Source of the DNA: Schistocephalus solidus
Lineage: Eukaryota > Platyhelminthes > Cestoda > Diphyllobothriidea > Diphyllobothriidae
Assembly (NCBI GenBank): GCA_017591395.1
Contig: WEDG01007098.1
Span: 48,775-112,774 of the forward strand
Direction: 5' to 3'
DNA length: 64,000 nucleotides
Shown: positions 52,496-63,700 of the stretch, piece after piece
How the letters are laid out: each line of letters opens with the position of its first letter
Position numbering within the stretch: position 1 is the first letter of the stretch
Notes under the pieces: generated by a model
What the model was told of the DNA's origin: nothing
Database searches by the model: none
What the model saw: the letters and a program-made list of their open reading frames with translations, nothing else
Position numbers and translations under genes: made by a program

Positions 52496-54351
52496 GTGCC
52501 GATTCACGTTCGACCTTCCACGTATGACCACACAAGTGAACCATTGTTTGAAACTCGAGGAAATCTCCGATTTCAGCAAACAGGCACTTCCATAGCAGGT
52601 CGCACCACATTTTTCGATGGGATAGGGAAAAAAACTGAACTGAAGCTGAATCACTTCCACCTCAGCTGTCTCCACAGAATACGAAAGCTGAGTTATCAAG
52701 ACAGAATACCGGACACGGAAGGGCTAGAACGAACAGGCATTCTCAGCATTTACGCTCATTTGAAACAACGGCAACTGCACTGGAGCGGTCACCTTGTGCA
52801 GATGGACGACGAAAGGCTACCAAACGACTCTTCTATGGAGATGTCGCCATGGGTTCTCGTCGACAAGGGGTTCAAGTACGACGCTACAAAGACACTCTGA
52901 AGACCTCCCTGAAGCAATTGCAGATCAACCCGGAGTCCTGGGAGGACCTTGCCCGGAATCGATCGGCTTGGAGGAGAACAGTGAAGACAGGGGCAGCAAT
53001 CTACGAAGCCAACAGGATCGCCGCTGCCAAGACCAAAAGAGTGGCACGAAAGTCACCAGCGCCCCGGACCAACATCGCCGATGGCCAGGCCCTTCCAACA
53101 TGCACGCGCTGTTACCGCACATTCCGCGCGCAAATCGGCCTAGTCGGACATCTACGGACACAATGCATCAACAATCCGACAATTCAAAATTCTACGTCAA
53201 CTTGTGCCAACCCCCCTTCGGACTCCCCTACCCTCACCCCTGGCATCAATTCCATTAGTCCCACCATCATCGAGACAACATCAAAACGCTCAGCACGTGT
53301 TACCTCCACCACCTCCACCGCCACCACTACTACCATCAACGATGGGGACTCTCTCCTACACTGTCCTCATTGCAACCACACACTCACCTCCCACATCGGC
53401 CTGGTCGGTCACTTGCGAATCCATCGTACAGAGCCTGGTGAACCAATGCCTGGAGCTCCAACACACAGCAGAGATTGCCATCTCCACTGCCCTCACTGTC
53501 CTCATGCATTCACTCATCGCATGGGCCTATTAGGACACATGCGCATTCACAAAAACCTGCGGTAAACCACCAGAGGCTATGCTACATCAGCGAACACTAC
53601 CAACAACACTACATCGAAAACACCATCACCATTACCATGTAACTGAGTATATCACGTTTTCCTAGAAACCATGGCTGGGAAGGCTGCCAATCTGACGCTT
53701 ACAACAGGCCACGCTGTCGGCTCAGTGTATGTGCTGTGTGTGTCGAATGGCTGACCAGTGGACTGGGAGTCAGACGGCGATGGCTGTTCCATATCCCCTG
53801 AGATAGCGAATCCTGGTGTGTGCGTTATGGGGGCCAGGTCGTGCTGTGGCGCGCGAAGATGGGTACACCGATCCGTCAGCCAATGTGCCCACTCCCACAT
53901 CAGGTAACTGACCGGCTCGGACAGTATTCTGACTGTGGGGGTTGGGGAGACAGTGAGGTCGACAGCTCAGCGCATTTTCCTCAATATAAACGATCTGAGG
54001 CACTTGAAACTATCACGGTGCGCTAAAGGCCGTGGCTTGGAAGGTTGCCAACTGACGGGATAACTCGGACTGCATGGTCAGCACAATTTGTGTTTTGTGA
54101 GAAGTGGCTGACTGGCGGACTGAGAGTCAGGTTGCAATGGCTCCTTCTTAATGTGGCCTTTATGGCACTCCCAGTCCGTGGGATCCGAGCCAGGTATGGT
54201 GGCACGCCCAGGGGCGGTCACGCCAGCCACCTGCGTCCTCTCCCGCCTCCGGTCTTCTTGACTCTGTCTTGACACCGGGCTCAGGTGGGGGAGGAGAAGA
54301 GTGTGCGGTAACGTTAACAGCCGCGGTTGGAAGGTTGCCAACTGAAAATTA
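52496..54351 (+). mobile_element. E4: youngest-looking zinc-finger-tailed copy, 5'-truncated
   Basis: It starts in the RT thumb ([40 protein letters not shown]), continues into the best-preserved zinc-finger tail of the window (52,849-53,565) and a 3' UTR (53,566 to about 54,351), with an R1-type block at 54,040-54,321. A single missing C near 52,820 (CTACCAAACG where family members have a further C) shifts the frame between thumb and tail. Confidence 0.78.
52849..53565 (+). CDS. E4 zinc-finger tail, open frame of 238 codons
   Basis: The C-terminal end of the retrotransposon polyprotein. Residues 1-65 are basic ([40 protein letters not shown]). Finger 1 is C85-C88-H101-C106 (CCHC-like ending LRTQC). 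A Ser/Thr/Pro linker spans 107-168. Finger 2 is C172-C175-H188-H192 and finger 3 is C214-C217-H230-H234, both C-x2-C-x12-H-x3-H. Each finger shares the IGLVGHLR / MGLLGHMR helix. The frame stops 4 codons after finger 3, so a longer family version may be truncated. Fingers probably bind element RNA or DNA (inference). The start Met is internal to the original protein. Confidence 0.8.
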   Translation: MGSRRQGVQVRRYKDTLKTSLKQLQINPESWEDLARNRSAWRRTVKTGAAIYEANRIAAAKTKRVARKSPAPRTNIADGQALPTCTRCYRTFRAQIGLVGHLRTQCINNPTIQNSTSTCANPPSDSPTLTPGINSISPTIIETTSKRSARVTSTTSTATTTTINDGDSLLHCPHCNHTLTSHIGLVGHLRIHRTEPGEPMPGAPTHSRDCHLHCPHCPHAFTHRMGLLGHMRIHKNLR

Positions 54352-54808
54352 CACTCAGACCTCGCAGTTAGTCCAATGTGTGTTGTGTGGAGTGGCTGAC
54401 AGGTGGTCTGAGAGCCAGGCTGCGATGGCTCCTTCTTAACGTGACCTCTGGCTATCTTACACATGTGAGCTGTAAGCCGTTCAACTCCCCTGTTGTGTGA
54501 AATCCTGGTGCTTGTGTTTTGGGGGACAGGTCGTGTAGGTAGTACACGTAGACGAGGTCACCGGCAGCTGCGCCCGCTTCCGCATCAGACGACCACTTCG
54601 GACAGTGGTCTGATTGTGGGGATGGGGAAGAGAGTGAGGTCGAGAGCTAAGCGTATTTTCCTCAATATAAACAATCTAACGCGCTTGAAACTATCACGGT
54701 GCGCTTAAAGCAGTGGCTTGGAAGGTTGCCACCTGACGGGATGCCTCGGACTGCGTGGTCAGCCCAATGTGTGTTTTGTGTGGAGTGGCTGACTGGCGGA
54801 CTGAGGAA
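54352..54808. other. Non-duplicated centre of the palindrome
   Basis: About 450 bp separate the arms. The text is zinc-finger-element 3' tail (a GTCCAATGTGTGTTG block, a GTTCAACTCCCCTG block, CTTGAAACTATCACGG near 54,690, then another tail start at about 54,715-54,798), so it is a further partial tail copy. Arm homology ends near AACTGAAAATTAC on the left and GTAATTTTCAGTT on the right. Confidence 0.8.
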
Positions 54809-56590
54809 GTAATTTTCAGTTAACAACCTTCGTTACCACCTCTTCTCCTCCTGGAGAAGCCGGGGTGTCAAGACAGGAGTCAAAGAGACCGGAGGCGGGG
54901 AGGACGCGAGGTGTGGCTGGCGTGACCGCCCTGGGCGTGCCATGCAAACGGATCCACGGGAGTGCCATAAGGCCACAAAGAACCATGCAACCCTGACTCT
55001 CAGTCCGCCAGTCAGCCACTTCTCACAAAACACAAATTGTGCTGACATACAGTCCAGAGTTATCCGTCGGTTGGCAACCTTCAAGCCGGCCTGGCGCACC
55101 GTGATAGTTTCAAGTGCCTCAGATCTGTTTATATTGAGGAAAATGCGCTGAGCTGTCGGCCTCACTGTCTCCCACCACGGTCAGATACTGTCCGACGGTC
55201 AGTTACCTGATGTGGGGAGTGGAACATTAACTGACGGATCGGTGGCCCATCTTCGCGCGCCAGCACGACCTGGCCCCCATAGCACACCGGGGATTCGCTA
55301 TCTCGGGGATATGGAACGCCATCGCGCGTCGACTCCCAGTCACTGGTCAGCCATTCGACACACAGCATACACTGAGCCGACAGCGTGGCCTGTAAGCGTC
55401 AGATTGGCAGCCTTCCAGCCACGGTTTCTAGGAAAACTGATATACTCAGTTACATGGTAATGGTGATGGTGTTTTCGATGTAGTGTTGTTGGTAGTGTTC
55501 GCTGATGGCATAGCCTCTGGTGGTTTACCGCAGGTTTTTGTGAATGCGCATGTGCCTAATAGGCCCATGCGATGAGTGAATGCATGAGGACAGTGAGGGG
55601 CGGTGGAGATGGCAATCTGCTGTGTGTTGGAGCTCAGGCATTGGTTCCGCCGAAAGCTCTGTACGATGGATTCATAAGTGACCGACCAGAGCCGATGTGG
55701 GGAGGTGAGTGTGTGTTGCAATGAGGACAGTGTAGGAGAGAGTCCCCATCGTTGATGGTAGTAGTGGTGGCGGTGGAGGTGGTGGAGGTAACACGTGCTG
55801 AGGCGTTTTGATGTTGTCTCGATGATGGTGGGACTAATGGAATTGATGCCAGGGGTGAGGGTAAAGGGGAGTCCGAAGGGGTTAGCACAAGTTGACGTAA
55901 ATTTTTGAATTGTCGGATTGTTGATGCATTGTGTCCGTGCCAGATGTCCGACTAAGGCCGATTTGCGCGCGGAATGTGCGGTAACAGCGCGTGCATGTTG
56001 GAAGAGACCTGGCCATCGGCGATGTTGGTCCGGGGCGCTGGTGACTTTCGTGCCACTCTTTTGGTCTTGGCAGCGGCGATCCTGTTGGCTTCGTAGATTG
56101 CTGCCCTGTCTTCACTGTTCTCCTCCAAGCCGATCGATTCCGGGCAAGGTCCTCCCAGGACTCCGGGTTGATCTGCAATTGCTTCAGGGAGGTCTTCGAG
56201 TGTCTTTGTAGCGTCGTACTTGAACCCCTTGTCGACGAGAACCCATGGCGGCATCTCCATAGAAGAGTCGTTTGGTAGCCTTTCGTCGTCCATCTGCACA
56301 AGGTGACCGCTCCAGTGCAGTTGCCGTTGTTTCAAGCTGAGCGTAAATGCTGAGAATGCCTGTTCGTTCCTAGCCCTTCCGTGTCCGGTATTCTGTCTTG
56401 ATAACTCCAGCTTTCGTATTCTGTGGAGGCAGCTGAGGTGGAAGTGATTCAGCTTCAGTTCAGTTTTTCCCTATCCCATCGAAAAATGTGGTGCGACCTG
56501 CTATGGAAGTGCCTGTTTGCTGAAATCGGAGATTTCCTCGAGTTTCAAACAATGGTTCACTTGTGTGGTCATACGTGGAAGGTCGAACGT
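54809..56590 (-). mobile_element. E4 copy in the right arm
   Basis: Mirror of 52,496-54,351. The finger tail is split into several frames: RRTVKTG..IAAA region (55,882-56,301), [12 protein letters not shown] linker and fingers across 55,446-55,888. Indels, for example the changed stretch near 55,650 (CTTTCGGCGG where the left arm has CCTGGTG), break the frame. Confidence 0.8.
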
Positions 56591-56960
56591 GAATCAGCAC
56601 GCCTAGGGCTAACGAAAATTTATTACACTTGGTGGTTAGATAGACCGTGGAACTCAGTTAAAAACAAAATTGTCCCATCGAATACCATGGATCTGTTCAA
56701 CTAGCTAGTAGATGGCTAATTTTTTGAAGACTGACGTCTTACTGCGGAAGTACCACCAGCCAGTCATACACTTTATTTATGACTTCAATTTAAATGTGCC
56801 GCACTACTACATATATGATGTTAAATGTTTCCCTAACCGCTGCACATAACTGTATTTTATGCACTGTATAAAATTGCATTTATATTGATGATTATACAAT
56901 TATAATGTCATAATGAGCTATATGCATGACCTGGCCCCAATAAAGCAGACAGCTGGATTC
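56591..56960 (+). mobile_element. CR1/Jockey-type 3' end, right-arm copy
   Basis: Mirror of 52,131-52,495. KIYYTWWLDRPWNSVKNKIV and SNTMDLFN are in frame up to the stop at 56,704, so this copy shows the RT C-terminus more clearly than the left-arm copy. Confidence 0.65.
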
Positions 56961-58560
56961 ACTAAATCAGAGGATATGGAGGAGCTATCAAAATCTGACT
57001 CCCAGTCCACTGGTCAGCCACTTAACACATACACTGGGCTGACAGCGCGGTCTGGTGTAAAGCGTCCGATTGGCAGCCTTCCAAGCCAAGATTTCTAGGA
57101 AACTGTGATATTCTCAGGTACATTGTGATGGTGAGTGTGTTGTGTAGGTTTGTAGTGGTGGATGTAGGGTGCAATGATTTGGTTTAGCCTTCAGTGGTTT
57201 ACCGCAGGATGTCGTGGAGACGCATGGGTTCTAATAAGCAAATACAATGTGTAAAGGTGCGGGAGCAGTGAGGGCAGTAGAGGTGGGCGTGGCGACTGTA
57301 TGTCGTAACCCCATGCACTGGACTGCCAGTCTCCGTGCGATGGATTTGCAGGTGACCAACCACGCCAATGTGTGAGGTAAAGTTTTAAGCACGAGAAATC
57401 GGGAGGGGCTGGGGGTTTTCGTACATGTTAGTGGGCTGACAGTGCCGATGAAGAGGGAAGGAGCGGTATGTGTGCATGGGTATCGGTGTTGTTGGCATTG
57501 CAGTGAATTCTGCTGTCATGGATGCGCATGTGACCGAATAGGCCCATGCAGTGATTAAATGCACGAGGGCAGTGAAGGCAGTGAATGCGGGAATCTCCGT
57601 TGTGGGTGAGTGCTCCAGGCACTTGCTCACCCATTTCTGTGCGATGGATTCGCAAGTGACCGACCAGGCCGATGCGTGAGGTGAATGTGCGCTCGAAATG
57701 AGGATAGTTTAGGACCAAGCCCCCAATTGCTGGTAATGGTGGTTATGGCGGCGGCGGCCTCAGCCCTGGCGTTGATGGTTTTGGTGGTTGAGGTAACAGG
57801 GGATGAGTATTGGAATGTAGTCGCTATGACAGTGGGCGGGGGAAATTTCGTGCCAGAGTGAGGGTGTGAGAGTCCAAATGAGGGTTGGCAGAAGTTGACG
57901 CTGAAGTTGAAGTTGTCGGATTGTGTTTGCGTCGCATCCAACGGTTTCCAACCTGGCCGACTGGCGCGCGGAGTGTGCGTTGACAAAAGCAGGTATGTTG
58001 GGAGTGCTTGGGCATTGGTGGTGTTAGTCTGCTGGAACTAGCTGACTTTCGATGCCGCCCTTTTGGCCTTGTTGACGATTACCCGGTTGACTTCCTAGAT
58101 TGGTGCCCCTGTTTTTACTGTTCTCTTTCCGGCCTGTCTTTTCCGGAACAGGTCCTCCCCAGTTTGACGAGTTGATCTGCAGTCGCTTCAGGGAAGTCTT
58201 CGGAGTGGTCTTGTCACTCATTGTTCATCCTCACCAGGTTGCTACTCCAGTGCAATCGCAGATGTTTCAGCTGGACGTAGATCCTGACAAGGTCTGCTTG
58301 TTCCAAAACTTACGTGTCCTGGATTCGGTCTTGCCATCTCAGATTTAGTATGCTGCGGAGGCAGCTGAGGTGAAATTGGTTGAGCTACCGTGCCTACTTT
58401 TTGGTAAACCATCTGAATTTCAGCTCCATACAGCAGCATCGGCAAGATAAAGCTTTGTACATCTGGATTTTGGTGCTGAAGTGGAGAACGTGTCCATGTT
58501 ATCCCGTCTGTTGGAAACAATCGAAGCCACGACTTTTAGCACACCTTGATAGTTTCAAGC
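56961..58560 (-). mobile_element. E3 copy in the right arm
   Basis: Mirror of 50,591-52,130. Here CLHCPRAFNHCMGLFGHMRI is in frame (57,428-57,718), whereas the left arm reads CSSCI at the same finger; so the left arm is not always the better copy. Confidence 0.8.
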
Positions 58561-60454
58561 GCTTCAGCTTTTTATAGCGAGGAAAATGCGCTGAGCTGTC
58601 GACTTCATTCTCTACCCCTCCCAAACAATCAGACCACCGTTCGTGCTGGTCTGTTTTTTGAAACGGGAGTTAGCGCAGCTGCTGTGTACCTCGCCTCTGC
58701 GAACTACGTCACGACCTGTCTCTCCATAAACAATCACCAAGTTTCACACAAAAAGGGTTGAACGGCTCACATCTTTCATTTTGTGTGAGTGCAAAGGTCA
58801 CGATAGGAAGGAGCCATCTCAGCCTGACTCTCAGATCGTCAGTCAGTCTGTCCTCCACAACACACATTGGACTGACTGCGAGTTCACGAGTGTTATTGCC
58901 AGTTGGCAACCATCAAAACCACGGCGCTTATTGTACCATGATATTCTCAAGTTCAGGTCACGCGTGCTAGCAGAGGAGACACATGGAGAAATTGTCCAGA
59001 ATCATACTTTTCCTCTCCATCTTTTTATGCAGTGTGGAAGCATATTTAGTGTGGTGTTGCGCGTGAGCATGTGAGATTCAGAGGCTGATGAGGAGAAACG
59101 TAGTGTTTTAGTAGCTGGCGGTGTTCTACCACAGGATTTCATGGAGATATGTGATCAAAGTAAGCTCATGCGGTGCGTGAATGTGCATGGCAGGGCGGAT
59201 AGTTGAACCGAGTGTGACGAGTGTATGTTGGTGCTCATGGCACTGGTTCGTCGGTCTCTGTATGATGGATACGCAAGTGATTGACCAGGCCAATGCTTGA
59301 TGTGCATGTGTGGTAAAAGGAAGACAGAAAAAGATAAGAGGTGCTGAATCTGAGAGGGTTTTCTGCTAGTACTGATAGTCGCGCTCATGGGACTATGGGT
59401 AGTTTTGATGAGTACGCAAGGTGTGTTATATGTGCTCGAATCGCGGTGGATTTCGCTTTCTTAGATGCTCAGAGTGATAGAAGCAGGCTCATGCGATGAA
59501 TGAATGTGTTGGGGCAGTGACGTCCTTAGAGGCGGCGGTCTCTTTTGTGTGTTGATGCTCCAGGCACTAGTTCGCTAGTGTCGATGCGATGGATTCTCAA
59601 GTGACCAAAAAGGCCGATGTGTGAGATTTATGTGCAATCGCAATAAGGACAGGTTCGTACAGAGTACCCATCGCTGGTACTGAAGGATGTGGTGGTGCAG
59701 GTAGCAGGTGGCAGGTAGTTGAAGACTGCCCCTGTGGTGGCTTGAGTGGGGCAAGTGGTGTTCATCGCCGTGATCGGTGCAAGGGGTGGGTGGGAGGAAG
59801 GTGTCGTTGATCGTCGGTGGTGGGGCATCGATTGAGTCCGAAGATATTCAAACAGGCCGATTCACGTCTGAACTTGGCGTTGGCAGCGTGGGCACCTTGA
59901 CAGGGCTTGGGCATTGTCGGTTTTGGTCCGAGGCGCTTGATCCAGGCGATTGTGACTTCGGGGAACCGCCCTTGTGGCCTCTGCTGCGGCGATCCGGTTG
60001 GCTTCGTATATTGCTGCACCAGTCTTCGCAGATCTTCTCCAGGTCAATCTGTCCTAAGTGAGGTCCTCCCAGGTCACCTGGTTGATTTACAGCTGCTTCA
60101 GAGAGTTGTTTAAAGTGTCCTTGTAGCATCGTTGTTGTCCTCACTGTCTGCGAGCACTTGTGGCGATATCTCCGTAGAAAAGTCGCTTGTGTAGTCGCTC
60201 GTTGTCCATTCGCACCAGGTGGCCGCACCGTCGTAGTTGCACTTGCCTCAGCATGGCGTAGATGCTGAGGATTCCAGTCTGCCCTACAGGACTTCCATGT
60301 GCGGGTTCCTGTCTTGCCATCTCAGCTTCAGTATTCTGTGGAGGCAGCTGAGATGGAATTGATTCAACTACCTTGTCTGGTTCAAGTAGGCGTTCCAACA
60401 CTTCGCTTCGCTTTAGGAGTGTCATCAAGACGATGGCCTTCTAAATCTTCAGTT

Positions 60455-61270
60455 TGGTGTTTTGGGGAGAAAGAGGGATTACGTTTTTTGTGAAAGTATC
60501 ACTCAAAATTTTTCAGAAAAAGTGGTTCATCAGTTGAGATAATAGGATCAGTTAATAGATTATGCAGAATGAACAAGCAGAAATGGACACCAAGAGGAGG
60601 GACAGTTCTACACTCAGCTTTTTATTTCAGTCTCTTCACGTAAGGTAGTATACTATAAATGGTTAAACGAGAGCTGATATTCCGATGTACGGCGAGCAAT
60701 TTGACGAAAAGCCTCTGTGCATGGGACGAGAATGCTTCTCGGCGATGAGCTCGGCGTGGAGGGATGGGCTACGTCATCAAGATTTCGTTCAGTAAATATC
60801 TTGACTGTTGCAAAGTTTCATTTTGTTATCATATCCACCATAAAAGTATCGTCAGTTCAACCGTCAACTCTGACAATGTCCACCGTATGCTCCGCAGAAA
60901 AGGTGGTGCAGGAGGACAGTGACTTATGCAAAAACTATTTTTAAGTGATATAAGACTTGCACTGCATCAACCACATTCTCTTTTCACTTACACGTCTGTG
61001 CCCCAATGCCAAGACTTAGTCAAAGAAGACTGGGTTGAGGGTCCGCTGCAGGTGACTCAGATCCCACCATAGCCATTAATTGCAACAGTGGGTGGTGCGG
61101 CAGGAGCCTGCACTATGCGTGCCAAAGGTTGGCGCACAACTACGTTCAGCATTTGTTATGGGACCATCCCAGAATATTGAGCGCCTGCCACACGCGGAGT
61201 TTGCCCCAGTGTTGATCCAGTGCATCTACCACGCGTTCCGTTTAACCCTAAAAGCAACAGTATAGAAACA
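60455..61270 (+). repeat. Nested R1-plus insertion, right-arm copy
   Basis: Mirror of 47,828-48,643, at the same position of the RT. The shared junctions show that the arms descend from one locus, not from two retrotransposition events. Confidence 0.8.
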
Positions 61271-61274
61271 GGTG

Positions 61275-62960
61275 AATGCCGTGGTGATTCCACACCAAGG
61301 CCTGCAGCCGGTCGATAGCCTGACTGGCTTTGGATATCCGTTAAGCAACCTCGTCGTTGATTCTCGAGTTGCGTGACAGTGTGCTTCCCAGATAAAGAAA
61401 AGTTTCTCCACATTTTTGATTTGAGCGCCATTGACATTGATTCGGGGAGAATTGTATTCTGCTCTAGAGGATGGTTGGTGCATGACCACCGTTTTGGATG
61501 CATTGATTGTTAACCCAAAATTGGCGCAGCTCGCGGCGCAGAGGTCCATGCCCCTTTGCATGTCCTCCTCCGTTACGGTGTTTAAAGGTGCAGTCATTGG
61601 CGAAGAGAGCAAGCCAAAGTCTGTAATCGGGGACACGCGCGTTGGGGCATGCATAAGATGACTGTTAAGAAGGTGCCCGTCAGTTCTGTAGGTGATGCGG
61701 ATCAGGGCACTCACCACGTTACGCGTCCGTCAGCATAAAAGCGATCATGAGACTGAAGTGGATAAGGGTCAGTACGCAGTCCATTTTGCACTCCGTTGGT
61801 CACTGCAAATGCTGCGGATAAGGTCCCATTGCCAGTGACCCGCACCATTATCCGCCGTGAAGCTGTACACCATGTGCGTGAACCGCTCATGACAGCCGAA
61901 TTTCTGCATAGCTTTCCAAAATTCGTCGCATTTCACCATGTTTAGGACATTCATCATATCCATGAAGGTAGTGTAGGAGGTGGGTTCGCATTTCCTAGCA
62001 CTTCACTTATAGCTGGTGAGCGCCGAAAATCATGTCGGTTGTTCTGCAGTATCGTCGGAAGCCAAATTGGCTTTCAGGAGTAGTCCTGCTCTTAGGTGAC
62101 AGTTCGGGCGATTGAGAATGATACGGGTGAAGATCTTCGTGGCGATATTGAGCAAAGAAATGCCTCTGTGGTTTTCACAGAGTTGCCGGTTCTTTTTCAG
62201 CTTGTAGAGATGGAAGATGGTAGCATTTTTAAAATTACAAGGAACGTCCTGGGCGCCACATCACCTGGAAGAGTTATCGAGTTCTGCCAACAGTCAAGGT
62301 CCGCCGTGCTTGTAGACTTCCAGTGGGATTGCGTGGGATCAGGTGCTTTCCCGGTAAATCTGATGCAGGTCGAATGGTTTCTGGTGGGGAAGGTAGCAGA
62401 TTCAGGCCGTTGTACGTGTCCAATTGAGGGAGCTAGCCAATGGCAGCATGGAAGATGGCTGATGAGAAATTGAGGACACTTCTGAAGTGCTCGGTCCAGC
62501 GCTTCAGAATTTGGGATTTATCCATCGGAAGTGTTTTGCCGTCAGAGCTGAGCAGGGGTGCAGTTCCCTTGATACTGGGGCCGTAAATGACCTTGATGGC
62601 TTTGAAGACTTTTAAATTTCGTTGCGGTCCGCCTATCCTTGGATTTAATCAGCCTTGCGGGTCATCGTGCGTCCTGCATCTCCCGCAGCTGTTGCTGCTA
62701 TACAAGGTGGCGGCATCGTGATGTATGTTGTTTTGCTGTCGTCGGTCCGAAGGTCAAATAGGCTTCGTGTAGTTAATTATTCACGGTTGCTGATGTCAAC
62801 GTCACTGTCGTCAAACCAGTCCTGGTGTTGATGGCATGCGCGTCGAGAACGTTGAGGGCGGTCGACTGGATGTCGTTTCGCATTTGAGCACCATCGTGTC
62901 TCGACGGTGGCGCTTTCATCTAGAGTAGGCAGGGTCGTCCAGTTTCTGGGTTATGTGGTT
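61275..62960 (-). pseudogene. E2 reverse transcriptase, right-arm copy
   Basis: Frames at 61,226-61,717 and 61,769-61,963 show TVTEEDMQRGMDLCAASCAN, MNVLNMVKCDEFWKAMQKFG and related segments with added frameshifts relative to the left arm. Inactive for the same reasons. Confidence 0.75.
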
Positions 62961-62969
62961 ACTGTAATC

Positions 62970-63700
62970 AAAAGCGTGAGCAGACTAAATTTAACAGAAA
63001 GAGTATCAACTTACTTGACGGTTGCTTATCTTGGGGAGCCTTCGTCGAAGGGTTGAAATCGGACCCACATTTGTTCCGGAAAGGAAGAGGCTGTGCTCGG
63101 TTAGTCATCGGCATGGTTGGATCACGCGGTCACCAGTACATCCTGTTGATTTCGCCTTCGGACGAGAACATAGTCAGCAGATGCCAACTGGCGTGATCAG
63201 GGTGCATTCGTATGGCCTCTATCGCGTCGGAAGGCGGAAGAAGGTTAATGGTCACCAGGAGACCGGTTCTGGTTCGCCGAGGAAGGAAGGCCTTTATCGT
63301 TACCACAACTGAGACCTTTGAAATCTAGTACTCCTGCCGGGAAGCGTGAGATTACTGTCACGACGTGGGCGTTGGGGTTACTAAGGACAATTAACTTATC
63401 CGCCTTCAGCACAGCCGCCAGTAGAATGTGAATCATCGTATAATTTGTCCTTCGCCACATCCAGAGATCTTTATTGGGGTAAACTGATAATTCAGCGAAC
63501 TGTCGAACAATATCAGAATATTCATTAATTAGATCAATCGTCATCTGATGTCGTTCTGGATGGTTAAGGATTCATCAGCGTCGTAAGCTCTGCCTTTGTC
63601 AACTGCTCCAGGGGGTAGATGTAGCCGAGCACCTACCAACTCCAACTGAACCTGCTCAGAGAATCGCGTATCACTGAGGCAGTTAGTAATCTAACTTTTA
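62970..63700 (-). pseudogene. E2 AP-endonuclease, right-arm copy
   Basis: [16 protein letters not shown] is recognisable at 63,245-63,544; SNFN of the left arm reads SNPN here. The 186-codon frame of the left arm is split by indels, with scrambled stretches around 63,330-63,560. Confidence 0.7.

Larger units (their letters stand above)
45054..54351 (+). repeat. Left arm of a giant inverted duplication
   Basis: This arm, about 9.3 kb, is the reverse complement of 54,809-64,000. Anchor pairs: 45,054 with 64,000; CCTCTAGAGCAGAATAC at 47,632 with 61,470; GATGGGGACTCTC at 53,340 with about 55,752; GACTGAGAGTCAGG at 54,118 with 55,007. It contains E2 (from 45,054), E3 and E4 with all nested insertions. 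Similarity outside the window end cannot be seen, so the outer limit is unknown. Confidence 0.95.
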
